Assembly: GCA_019637635.1 (NCBI GenBank)
Contig: JAHBVI010000043.1
Span: forward strand, 1-49,485
From: Anaerolineae bacterium
GTDB lineage: Bacteria > Chloroflexota > Anaerolineae > Promineifilales > Promineifilaceae
Length of the DNA stretch: 49,485 nt
Direction of reading: 5' to 3'
Positions 26,901 to 33,493 of this stretch are shown here, in pieces. The number at the start of each line of letters is the position of its first letter. Positions within the stretch are counted from its first letter, which is position 1. The notes under the pieces were generated by a model. It was not told where the DNA came from. It was given only the letters and a program-made list of their open reading frames with translations, and made no database searches. The translations under genes were made by a program, and so were the position numbers.

Positions 26901-27876
26901 CCAAATCGCATTGGACGGCGCTGAACGTGCCCATGTTTATTGGGGAGGAGGCCCATATTTCGACTCGCCTAATAGCGACATATATCATGTGCCGCAGTTG
27001 AACAGCTATACCTGGTTGACGCCGGTAAATCTGTCACCTGGGGGAAGCGACCCTTCAACACCCAGAGCAGTTATTGATACTAGCGGTGCTGTGCATATGG
27101 TGTGGACGGAATTGGTTAGCAATGAACCGTACATATTGGAAATTCGTTATCGTGGGCCTGAATCCGGCAATTCAAATGAAGATGCAACAGCCACCCAACA
27201 AATCTCTATTCCTGTCACCATGGCTGCACCGACACTTTCATTTGTGTACCAACTTGGTAATTTCTTTCCACAACGAGCATCTGGCTTTTCAGTAGTGGTA
27301 GATGATGGCTCAACACAAAGTACACTGGTAACTTTACGGGAAAGCAGTCTGGATTGGGATCACTATTGGGCGGATATGACGCCATGGGTGGGTCAGACGA
27401 TCAGTGTAAGTTTTACTTTAGAGCAGGCTGCCGGAGAGCCATTGGCCTGGGCTTATCTGGATGAAGTGTCCGTTGGCTCTACTTATCCGGATTCTGATGT
27501 ACATGTGGGTGAAGGCAATGCTGCACCCGGACAGGAGGTTGTGCAAACTATTGCTTATAGCAATCGGGGTGGGGCGGCGGCCAGTGGGATAACGATTACG
27601 TATACGCTGCCGGCCGGAATGACTTACCTTTCCGCCAGCATTCCTCCCGCCTCTACCAACCCGTTGGTGTGGCACCTGCCGGATTTACCGGCCAAGAGCG
27701 CCCCGTTTGAAATCCTGGTAACGGCGCGGGTGAATGCCAATACACCGGCGTTTACCACGTTGACCAGCACGGCCGTCATCAGCACCACTGATCCCGAACT
27801 GGAACTGCTGAACAATCAGGCGGAAGGGCATATTTATACGGCCACATTCCGCTATTTGCCTGTAATCTTGCGGTAG
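23947..27876 (+). CDS. Large secreted beta-propeller protein (PD40/TolB-like repeats, DUF11 domain)
   Basis: 1309 residues from ATG 23947 (GGAGGAT upstream). Signal peptide (about residues 8-28) then TolB/PD40-type propeller repeats at about 60-330 (SPDGTRILFESYRDG; VMNADGS repeated), fibronectin-like repeats (SYDVQYRVNSGPWINW) to about 540, a carboxypeptidase-regulatory-like segment, a second propeller-like series with HVIWGE/HIVWESR repeats at about 690-1050, and a DUF11 domain (TIAYSNRGGAAASGITITYTL) before a short hydrophobic C-terminal tail YLPVILR. No enzyme motif. Likely a cell-surface or secreted protein; its middle is less G+C-rich than its ends. Confidence 0.8.
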   Translation: MFANHFRRFLVLFVMVGLLTAVSVLTARATPPRQEDRPSRTAIEDIPHYPLAETPEAGLALESVTVVPASKVAFQSYRSGNWDIFVGNDDGAGQTAVTSHIRADIHPHLNRGSTAVVYASRSDDHDYEIYRVQVNGSNRVALTNNEADDGNPQWSPDGTRILFESYRDGQGEIYVMNADGSGQTRLTTNGAFDGMPSWSPDGAKIAFSSNRSGAYRIWVMNADGSNPVQLSNQPYSFRPQWSPDGSKIAYDADGNNDGWQELWWMNADGSNQQAELTATNNTDLWVGSWSPDGRYIAITRIHFVYYQGNWYWDYAYQEGRDINLYNYDNTTFPLSQSDVDWHPRWQTSDGQPPVSQVHAMGTQSPSPISVSWSGTDTGGSGGISTYDVQVKVGANGSWTDWQIGTTSTSAPYPGVGGTTYYFRARAHDRHYNIEPWPASHDAATTIEALPPQSYIHTLPAYSRQYDKPLITWAGFDPGGSGISSYDVQYRVNSGPWINWLTDTLATSANFNNSTASGSSGDTVFFRIRASDRAQNEANWPSPGNEASMMLYAWGVAGTAYDNTDTPVAGVSVTTNPPANVMETDDRNGRYQVYMLGTGVSNYAANWHKNGYIPLAETGFIGDVDQDFNVWFAPADNAVANWDFEAGSPQVDWLLGGSMLPVVTDTVKHTGEYSLKLGQHSHNFSPTQVVGNGYSPQISVDAEGVVHVIWGEANLYYRYRAANGSWSQTQQIASDHYPPQELLVDEHGNLHGIGGTADQGIYYVYRNKATGLWSVTSVVNDGNWSMHPDLAVDSSGRAHIVWESRYPGSSNTSVKYSYRLANGAFSTPIAFQDTYGYSREPLIEIDGNDNLHIIWLSVVDYDRIKIMYVTSAQGNWLQTQVVTPTPRDIGYHTLAIEEDSTAHIVWSENTNFTPTIYYRYVNEFGMWSDVQSVVQSGWIGAMQTAVDSKGTVHVVWTAEGVIKYIRIGHDTVWAHIYPLADTNAHPQIALDGAERAHVYWGGGPYFDSPNSDIYHVPQLNSYTWLTPVNLSPGGSDPSTPRAVIDTSGAVHMVWTELVSNEPYILEIRYRGPESGNSNEDATATQQISIPVTMAAPTLSFVYQLGNFFPQRASGFSVVVDDGSTQSTLVTLRESSLDWDHYWADMTPWVGQTISVSFTLEQAAGEPLAWAYLDEVSVGSTYPDSDVHVGEGNAAPGQEVVQTIAYSNRGGAAASGITITYTLPAGMTYLSASIPPASTNPLVWHLPDLPAKSAPFEILVTARVNANTPAFTTLTSTAVISTTDPELELLNNQAEGHIYTATFRYLPVILR

Positions 27877-27884
27877 AGAAATGA

Positions 27885-27917
27885 GGGCACGGCCGTAACA
27901 GGGTTACGGCCGTGCCC
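27885..27917 (+). terminator. Hairpin terminator made of two ACGGCCGT copies
   Basis: Perfect 15-base arms (GGGCACGGCCGTAAC and its complement) around AGG, eight bases after the stop of the large secreted protein. No T-run follows, so factor-independent termination is uncertain. Confidence 0.55.
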
Positions 27918-27970
27918 ACCCCAATTCTTAAATCCCCCAAAACCCTCCTGGCAAAGTTCCCGATGGGATC

Positions 27971-28000
27971 GGGACGGCCGTCCCGTGACAGTGGGACGCG
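27971..28000. repeat. Copy 1 of a dispersed element (ACGGCCGTCCC ... GGGAC)
   Basis: ACGGCCGTCCCGTGACA followed by a GGGAC half. A close copy lies at 30726-30753; both keep GTCCC-N8-GGGAC. Confidence 0.5.
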
Positions 28001-28038
28001 CCTGCTGCTATTGTGCCTCCAGAATTGTAACGTATACG

Positions 28039-28091
28039 GTTTGTCGTCACCGCATCAACGGGAATGATCTGCGGAAGCGGTTACGACAAAC
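28039..28091 (+). promoter_or_regulatory. 15-base inverted repeat upstream of sodC
   Basis: GTTTGTCGTCACCGC (28039-28053) and its complement at 28077-28091 match in 14 of 15 bases, 23 bases apart, just upstream of the sodC ribosome site. An operator or leader hairpin. The remainder of this 240-base gap holds the hairpin and dispersed element listed separately. Confidence 0.5.
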
Positions 28092-28115
28092 GAACCCGTA
28101 GTGGAGGAATAGCAG

Positions 28116-28685
28116 ATGAACACGTTTTCTTTGGTTAACGGCCGTCGCCTCTGGATTATCCTGGGTGCGGCCCTTTTATTGGCAGTGTTGGGGGTGGGCG
28201 TGATGCAGGCATCGGCCCAGGCCAATGTAGTCGCCGTGGCGCGGCTGCATGACAGCGGCGGCAATGAGATCGGCCAGGTGCGGTTGATTCTCAAACAGAC
28301 GATGACGGAGGTGCGCGTTGACGTCAGCAATCTGCCGCCGGGCTTTCACGGCTTCCACGTCCATGCTGTGGGCAACTGCGTCGCGCCCGATTTCACGTCG
28401 GCGGGCGGCCATTACAACGCAGACGGCCACAACCACCCGCACCATGCGGCCGATATGCCGGTGCTGCTGGTGAATGGCGATGGCACGGCCGTAGCCCAAT
28501 TCAAAACCGACCGCTTCACTGTGGCGGAACTGTTTGACGCCGACGGCAGCGCCATCATCGTCCACGCCAGCCCGGACAACTACGCCAACATCCCCACCCG
28601 CTACGCGCCCGCGCCAGACCAGACCACACTGAATACGGGCGATGCCGGTGGGCGGCTGGCCTGCGGCGTGATTGAAACAAATTAA
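28116..28685 (+). CDS. sodC: Cu/Zn superoxide dismutase, exported
   Basis: 189 residues: N-terminal membrane segment or signal (about 12-33), then a complete SodC domain. Copper ligands His81, His83 (GFHGFHVH), bridging His99 (GGHY), zinc-region DGHNHPHHAAD, His150 (IIVHAS), the disulfide pair Cys88-Cys183, and Arg180 that guides superoxide (GGRLACG). It converts superoxide outside the membrane. GGAGG precedes ATG 28116. It is followed 22 bases on by a membrane protein gene. Confidence 0.95.
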   Translation: MNTFSLVNGRRLWIILGAALLLAVLGVGVMQASAQANVVAVARLHDSGGNEIGQVRLILKQTMTEVRVDVSNLPPGFHGFHVHAVGNCVAPDFTSAGGHYNADGHNHPHHAADMPVLLVNGDGTAVAQFKTDRFTVAELFDADGSAIIVHASPDNYANIPTRYAPAPDQTTLNTGDAGGRLACGVIETN

Positions 28686-28707
28686 CAAGGCAGAATTGGA
28701 GGTCAAC

Positions 28708-29313
28708 ATGTCAAATATAAACGGTGGTTCTTTCTTTTTGCGGTGGGTAACGGCCGTGACCGTTACGATGATTCTGGCCGTGATGGGCGCTTTTATTTCC
28801 ATGTGGTCTGTTGGCGAAATGGTGGCGCAAGCCTGGGGAGAAATGGCCGGTGGCATAGTCGCCGGCGGCATCTTTGGCGCATTGCTGAGTGCGGGGCTGG
28901 GCTTAGGCCAGGCCATTGTCCTGCGGGCGCAAGGTATTCCCTTCGCCCAATGGTTGGCGCGCACGGCACTGACCGGCGCGGTAGGCATGGCCTTTGGTTT
29001 TGCCCTGGCATTCGGCCTCTTTGATCTGGACAACATGCCACAAATGGCTGCCGGATTGATGATTGCGTTATCTGTGGGATTACCCGTTGGCCTGGTGCAG
29101 TGGTCGTTGCTAAAGCCATACCTGGCCCAGGCCCAGTTATGGCCGCTCGTCTGTATCGCTGCTTTCCTGGTTGCTTTTGCTGTTGGCTTGCCGTTAGGCG
29201 GGGAAGGACGGGAGTGGCTGTCGGTTGGGGTCGTGGCGTTATTAACGGCCGTACTCTCCGGTGCTGGTATGGTGTGGCTGGCGCGAGGTGGGGCTACGGC
29301 CGTTGCCGCCTGA
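28708..29313 (+). CDS. Four- to six-helix membrane protein, paralogue A
   Basis: 201 residues from ATG 28708 (TGGAGGT just upstream; an earlier in-frame ATG overlaps sodC). Hydrophobic segments at about 12-32, 48-66, 80-100, 103-122, 132-155 and 165-190. It contains GLPVGLVQWSLLK and GGEGREWL, both shared in order with the protein at 30834. Unknown function; the pair resembles uncharacterised integral membrane proteins common in this phylum. Confidence 0.7.
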   Translation: MSNINGGSFFLRWVTAVTVTMILAVMGAFISMWSVGEMVAQAWGEMAGGIVAGGIFGALLSAGLGLGQAIVLRAQGIPFAQWLARTALTGAVGMAFGFALAFGLFDLDNMPQMAAGLMIALSVGLPVGLVQWSLLKPYLAQAQLWPLVCIAAFLVAFAVGLPLGGEGREWLSVGVVALLTAVLSGAGMVWLARGGATAVAA

Positions 29314-29316
29314 TTG

Positions 29317-29349
29317 AGAAGTCCGGCTTCTCGGAGAAGCCGGACTTCT
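29317..29349 (+). other. Perfect 16-base inverted repeat before the amidohydrolase
   Basis: Arms AGAAGTCCGGCTTCTC and its complement nearly abut (one-base gap). It lies between the membrane protein stop and the ATG at 29358, so it would end the first transcript or hinder ribosome binding at the second gene. Confidence 0.75.
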
Positions 29350-29357
29350 TAACAACG

Positions 29358-30740
29358 ATGAAAACACGAATTCTCATTCTTTTGCTGCTTGCCCTGACGG
29401 CCGTTGCCTGCACCGCCCTTTCTTCGTCACCAGAACCCCTGCCAACGGTCAACCCGCAGCAGCACCTCATCTTTCACAACGGCGTCATCCTGACCATGGA
29501 CGCGGCCAATCCCCAGGCTGAGGCGGTAGAGATTACGGGGGAAAAGATCACGGCCGTGGGCACAAACGCAGAAATCCTGCCCTTGGCGCGGGCGGAGTCA
29601 ACGGTGGTGGATTTACACGGCCGTACCCTCATGCCCGGTTTTGTAGATACCCACACCCACCTCTTCAACGACGCCGAACAAACCTTCGACATGAGCCTGG
29701 CAGAAGTCCAGCAAATAGCCTTACAAAACGGTATCACCACCATCGGCGACATGTACATTGACGAGCGATTCCTGCGGGAAATTGAGGATTTCGCCCTGGC
29801 GCTGCGCATTCGCACCAGCCTCTATCTGGTGATGACCGACAATTGTGGCAAGGTGTTGGGTGACTGGTACAAAGCGCATCCCGTCACGCGCCATCCCGGC
29901 GAGATGCTGTGGATCAGCGGTGTGAAAATCTTCACAGACGGTGGCACTTGTGAGCGCCCTGCCCTGAGCTACGAACTGCGTCCGGGTGAAGGGCTGAGCG
30001 ATCTGTTTCACACCCAGGAGGCGTTAAACGAGATGGTGCTGGCGGCGCAAAACGGCGGCTATCAAGTTGCCATTCACGCCATCGGCGACCGGGCGGTGGA
30101 GCAGGCGCAAAACGCCATTGCCTCCGCCCTGGGCGGGCAGCCCAATCGCTTTCGCCACCGCATTGAGCACAACAGCGTCATTCGCCCGGAATTGCTGCCG
30201 CGTTATGGGGAGATAGGCATTATCCCCGTGGTCTTTGGTCTATACCCCGGTTGTAACCCCTTTGGCCCACCGCCGCCGCCAGAATACCAGGCGTGGGAAT
30301 GGCCGACGCGGGCGCTGTTGGACGCCAACCCTGGTTTGCCGGTGGCCTGGCATGGGGATGACCCGTTCTTTGGGCGGATACGGCCGTTGGACGACCTTTA
30401 CAGCCTGATTACCCGTAATGATGTGGACGCGGAAGGTACCATTTGCCCTGCCCCCGCCTGGCACCAGGCACACACCATCACCGCCGCCGAAGCGCTGCCC
30501 ATGATGACCATCAACGCCGCCTACGCCCTCTTCCGGGACGAGGAGGTGGGTAGCATTGCAGTGGGCAAGTACGCCGACCTGATTGCGCTGCCGGACAATC
30601 CACTTACTGTTGCCCCCGAAGCGTTGGTGACGATGGAGGTGCTGCTGACGATGGTGGGCGGGCGCGTAGAGTTCTGCGCCCCCGGCTATGCCGATTTGTG
30701 CCCGGCAATTCCCGGCACGGACGTGACGGCCGTCCCATGA
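29358..30740 (+). CDS. Amidohydrolase lipoprotein (YtcJ-like)
   Basis: 460 residues from ATG 29358; upstream frame to 29100 belongs to the neighbouring gene region. The N terminus has a lipobox (LTAVAC), so the enzyme should be anchored outside the cytoplasmic membrane, unusual for this mostly cytoplasmic family. Metal-binding VDTHTHLF at about residue 97, HAIGDRA, HRIEHNS, and a late WHGDDPFF fit the YtcJ/amidohydrolase-3 type. C-terminal GSIAVGKYADLIAL is the usual strand closing the composite domain. Substrate unknown. Confidence 0.88.
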   Translation: MKTRILILLLLALTAVACTALSSSPEPLPTVNPQQHLIFHNGVILTMDAANPQAEAVEITGEKITAVGTNAEILPLARAESTVVDLHGRTLMPGFVDTHTHLFNDAEQTFDMSLAEVQQIALQNGITTIGDMYIDERFLREIEDFALALRIRTSLYLVMTDNCGKVLGDWYKAHPVTRHPGEMLWISGVKIFTDGGTCERPALSYELRPGEGLSDLFHTQEALNEMVLAAQNGGYQVAIHAIGDRAVEQAQNAIASALGGQPNRFRHRIEHNSVIRPELLPRYGEIGIIPVVFGLYPGCNPFGPPPPPEYQAWEWPTRALLDANPGLPVAWHGDDPFFGRIRPLDDLYSLITRNDVDAEGTICPAPAWHQAHTITAAEALPMMTINAAYALFRDEEVGSIAVGKYADLIALPDNPLTVAPEALVTMEVLLTMVGGRVEFCAPGYADLCPAIPGTDVTAVP

Positions 30741-30753
30741 CACCGGGACACGA
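30726..30753. repeat. Copy 2 of the dispersed element
   Basis: ACGGCCGTCCCATGACA followed by CCGGGACACG, matching the copy at 27971. It overlaps the end of the amidohydrolase gene. Confidence 0.5.
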
Positions 30754-30783
30754 TGATCATTACAATGTCCTCAACCCGTTTGA

Positions 30784-30818
30784 GCGTAATCCGTAATTCA
30801 TTATTCGTAATCTGTAAT
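30784..30818. repeat. Five-unit heptamer array (CCGTAAT)
   Basis: Units GCGTAAT, CCGTAAT, TCATTAT, TCGTAAT, CTGTAAT lie directly upstream of AAGGAG of the next gene. Confidence 0.8.
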
Positions 30819-30833
30819 TACAAGGAGATGCCC

Positions 30834-31442
30834 ATGAGCGACAGACAAACACTTTTGGATTGGAGTTTTACTTTGCAGTGGGTGGTAAGTTGTGCGGTGG
30901 GCACGGCCGTATTGGGAATAATCGCATATGGTTCCATGTGGCGGCTGGCAGAAGCAGCGGAACAGCCCAGTAATCAGCCGATTGGCGTGTCGGTGGCCGG
31001 CCTGTTGTTTGGAGCATTTTTGGCGCTGGGAGGTACGTTGGGGCCAGGTTTTTTATTGCGTAACAAGGGCATTTCGGCCGGGCGCTGGATTGCTTTCAGT
31101 GTGCTGGTTGCGGCTGTGACCATGAGTAGTGGCGTTAGCCTTATTTCTTTTAACCAGATTGAGATGGTTCCGGCAGTTGCGTCGGTTCTATTTGTCGGGC
31201 TGGCATTAGGGCTGCCTATGGGTCTGGTACAATGGCTCTTGTTAAAACAGCAGGGAATACAAGCTGTGATTTGGCCTCTCATTACCACTGTTGGTTACAT
31301 GCTTGCTTTTGGAATCGTCGTTTTCTTTGGCAGTGAAGGGCAGGAATGGCTTGTTTTGGGCGGAATGGGGTTGGTACTAGGGGCGATTACCGGTCTGGGG
31401 ATGATGTGGCTGCTGCGGCAAGAAACGGCCGTAGCCCTGTAA
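30834..31442 (+). CDS. Membrane protein, paralogue B
   Basis: 202 residues from ATG 30834 (AAGGAG six bases upstream; ATG 30828 is too near). Same size, helix layout and key segments as the protein at 28708 (GLPMGLVQWLLLK; GSEGQEWL), so the two arose by duplication with the amidohydrolase between them. Function unknown. Confidence 0.7.
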   Translation: MSDRQTLLDWSFTLQWVVSCAVGTAVLGIIAYGSMWRLAEAAEQPSNQPIGVSVAGLLFGAFLALGGTLGPGFLLRNKGISAGRWIAFSVLVAAVTMSSGVSLISFNQIEMVPAVASVLFVGLALGLPMGLVQWLLLKQQGIQAVIWPLITTVGYMLAFGIVVFFGSEGQEWLVLGGMGLVLGAITGLGMMWLLRQETAVAL

Positions 31443-31461
31443 AGCATCAGGAGAGAATGCC

Positions 31462-31662
31462 ATGGAATCAGTGACAGATGAAAAAGAAAAACCAGCAACA
31501 GAGATGACCTTTTTGCAAGAGCTGCAAGATTTGTTCGATTTTCTGCATAGTTTATGGGGAATTTTGGCTGGCATCACCCTGTTTTTCCCCTTATCAGCCG
31601 CCTTTATGATCCTGGGTATGGTTGAGTATTATGGGGAAAAGGCAAAACGAACGGCCGTTTAG
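31462..31662 (+). CDS. Small single-helix membrane protein
   Basis: 66 residues: an acidic N terminus (MESVTDEKEKPATE), an amphipathic stretch LQELQDLFDFLHSL and one or two hydrophobic helices (ILAGITLFFPLSAAFMILGM). AGGAGA precedes it. It starts 19 bases after the membrane paralogue and lies just ahead of the kinase-cytochrome cluster. No family recognised. Confidence 0.55.
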   Translation: MESVTDEKEKPATEMTFLQELQDLFDFLHSLWGILAGITLFFPLSAAFMILGMVEYYGEKAKRTAV

Positions 31663-31665
31663 CGT

Positions 31666-31671
31666 TATAAT
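31666..31671 (+). promoter_or_regulatory. -10 element of a probable leaderless transcript
   Basis: TATAAT ends five bases before the ATG at 31677 and there is no Shine-Dalgarno, so transcription should begin at or near the start codon. Confidence 0.5.
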
Positions 31672-31676
31672 GCAGC

Positions 31677-32555
31677 ATGGTCAGTAAACCCACCCCTTCA
31701 CCCATCGTCGCCCATCAAATGCGGTACATTGATCTGTTTATCAACCGCACGGCCGTGTACAGCACCCTTACGGCCGTCGTCATCCTGCTCTACATCCTGG
31801 TGGTGGGCGCATTGGGCGTTTTGTTCCGTAGCAGCGGGAACTGGCTGCTGGGGATCGTAGCCACCGGGCTGATTGCCATTTTGTTTGATCCGCTGCGTCA
31901 ATGGTTGCAGCGGCGCGTCAACCGCCTGATGTACGGCCAGCGTGATGAGCCGTTGGCCCTGCTCACCCGCTTTGGCGAACGGCTGGAACAGGCCGCCGAA
32001 CCGGAGACAATTTTGCCAACGGCCGTACAAACCATCGCCCACTCCCTTAAACTCCCCACCGTCGCCATCACCCTGGAACAAGACGGCCAGCCACAAACCG
32101 TAGCCACATTCCCACCCACAAACCCCATCACCCCACCTCCTCATCACCTCATCATCCCTTTGGTCTATCACTCCCAAGCCATCGGTCAATTACTGGTTGC
32201 CTACCGAGAGGGCGAGGCGTCCTTTAACCCGCGCGAGATGAAATTGCTGCAAGAGATTGCCCGGCAAACGGCCGTGGCCGCCCACACCGTCCGCCTGCAC
32301 CGGGAACTGCGCCATACGCGGCAGCAGTTGGTGACAGCGCAGGCCGAAGAACGCCGCCGCGTCAGCCGCGCCCTGGGTGATGGCCTGGGGGCGCAGTTGG
32401 CCGCCCTGCTCATCCAGGCCGACAGCGCCCGCCAGGCATTACCAACAAACCCGGACACGGCCGTTACCGAAATCCAATCGCTCAAAAATGGCACACAAAC
32501 GGCCGTGCAGACGGTACGGGCGCTGGTGCAAAGCCTGGAAAACGGTAATCGGTGA
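31677..32555 (+). CDS. Degenerate histidine kinase (pseudokinase): TM-GAF-HisKA_3 without His or ATPase
   Basis: 292 residues that match the middle of the full kinase at 33494: two transmembrane helices (about 25-75; INRTAVYS, GIVATGLIAILFDPLR), a GAF domain (about 100-205) and the dimerisation helix pair. Where the kinase has RRDLHDGLG, this has RALGDGLG: the phospho-acceptor His is Gly234, and no HATPase domain follows. It cannot autophosphorylate; it may form mixed dimers with, or modulate, the neighbouring kinase. Its stop overlaps the GTG start of the cytochrome gene by four bases. Confidence 0.75.
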   Translation: MVSKPTPSPIVAHQMRYIDLFINRTAVYSTLTAVVILLYILVVGALGVLFRSSGNWLLGIVATGLIAILFDPLRQWLQRRVNRLMYGQRDEPLALLTRFGERLEQAAEPETILPTAVQTIAHSLKLPTVAITLEQDGQPQTVATFPPTNPITPPPHHLIIPLVYHSQAIGQLLVAYREGEASFNPREMKLLQEIARQTAVAAHTVRLHRELRHTRQQLVTAQAEERRRVSRALGDGLGAQLAALLIQADSARQALPTNPDTAVTEIQSLKNGTQTAVQTVRALVQSLENGNR

Positions 32556-32584
32556 ACGGTAATCGGTTGGGAAACCGATTACCC
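32543..32584. repeat. Heptamer array at a gene junction (CGGTAAT)
   Basis: Units CGGTAAT, CGGTGAA, CGGTAAT then complementary CCGATTA, spanning the end of the pseudokinase and start of the cytochrome gene, where it becomes coding sequence. Confidence 0.7.
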
Positions 32585-33493
32585 AAAAAACTTGTGAAAC
32601 GAAAAGCGCTCGGCTGTCTGGTTATCCTCATTGGTCTGCCGCTGGTGTGCGGGGGGCTGGTGTTTGGCTTTTCGGAATACCAGATACGGCGGGTTTATGA
32701 CATTCCGGCAGCCAACCTGACCATTCCCACCGATGCGGCTTCACTGGCGCGGGGCCAGCATCTGGTGGAAGTGATCGGCAGCTGCCCGGAGTGCCACGCC
32801 TACAGCCTGCAAGGTAGACCTGATTTTTTGAACGAGCCGCTCATCGGCCACATTCCGGCGGCCAACCTGACGCCGCACGAAACCGGGATAGGCAGCGTGT
32901 ACACCGTCGCCGACTGGGAGCGGGCGATCCGGCATGGGGTGGGGCGCGACGGCCGTGCCCTCATTGGCGTCTCTTCCGGCGCGTTACAGCATCTCAGCGA
33001 CGCCGACGTGGCTGCCATCATCGCCTATTTGCAGACGCTCCCGCCGGGCAAACGGGAGATTCCGCCGCGCCAATTGGGGCTATTGGCCCGACCCTTTGTC
33101 TTGATTTCCCTGCTGCTGCCGGAAGCCGAAAATGACATCATGCCCGCGCTGGTGATTGAGCATGATGCGCCGCGCCCATCCGCGCCGGAACCGGGGATCA
33201 CGGTGGAGTACGGCCGTTACCTGGTCTTGCTCACCTGCGTGGAGTGCCACAAGACCGACCTGGGCGGCGGCACCGAACCGGGCGAGGGCATGAACATCAC
33301 CACCGGCGGCAATCTGGGCCGGTGGACAGAAGCGGAGTTCATCTGGGCCATCAAAACCGGGCGTACCCCGGAAGGGAATTCATTAAACATCACCTACATG
33401 CCGCAGAACCGGTTGCGACATTTGACGGAAGATGAACTCAGAGCCATCTGGCTCTACATTCAATCCATACCGCCGGTGGTACGGGATCGGTAG
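32552..33493 (+). CDS. Membrane-anchored diheme cytochrome c
   Basis: 313 residues from GTG 32552; GTG 32594 would remove an N terminus encoded by the heptamer repeat and may be the original start. One transmembrane anchor (about residues 20-40) leaves two cytochrome c domains outside: heme sites CPECH (Cys78-His82) and CVECH (Cys229-His233), with distal Met candidates in MPQNRL. Role: electron transfer or redox sensing. It sits between a pseudokinase and a kinase with no space on either side, so a sensory role is plausible. Confidence 0.85.
   Translation: MNGNRLGNRLPKKLVKRKALGCLVILIGLPLVCGGLVFGFSEYQIRRVYDIPAANLTIPTDAASLARGQHLVEVIGSCPECHAYSLQGRPDFLNEPLIGHIPAANLTPHETGIGSVYTVADWERAIRHGVGRDGRALIGVSSGALQHLSDADVAAIIAYLQTLPPGKREIPPRQLGLLARPFVLISLLLPEAENDIMPALVIEHDAPRPSAPEPGITVEYGRYLVLLTCVECHKTDLGGGTEPGEGMNITTGGNLGRWTEAEFIWAIKTGRTPEGNSLNITYMPQNRLRHLTEDELRAIWLYIQSIPPVVRDR

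Noticed and set aside
25720..27760. Octamer-free islands (also about 2955-4760 and 5770-7465) as signs of recent transfer
   Set aside because: With about 125 sites at a mean spacing near 400 bases, a longest gap near 2 kb is about what random spacing gives, so these gaps prove nothing.
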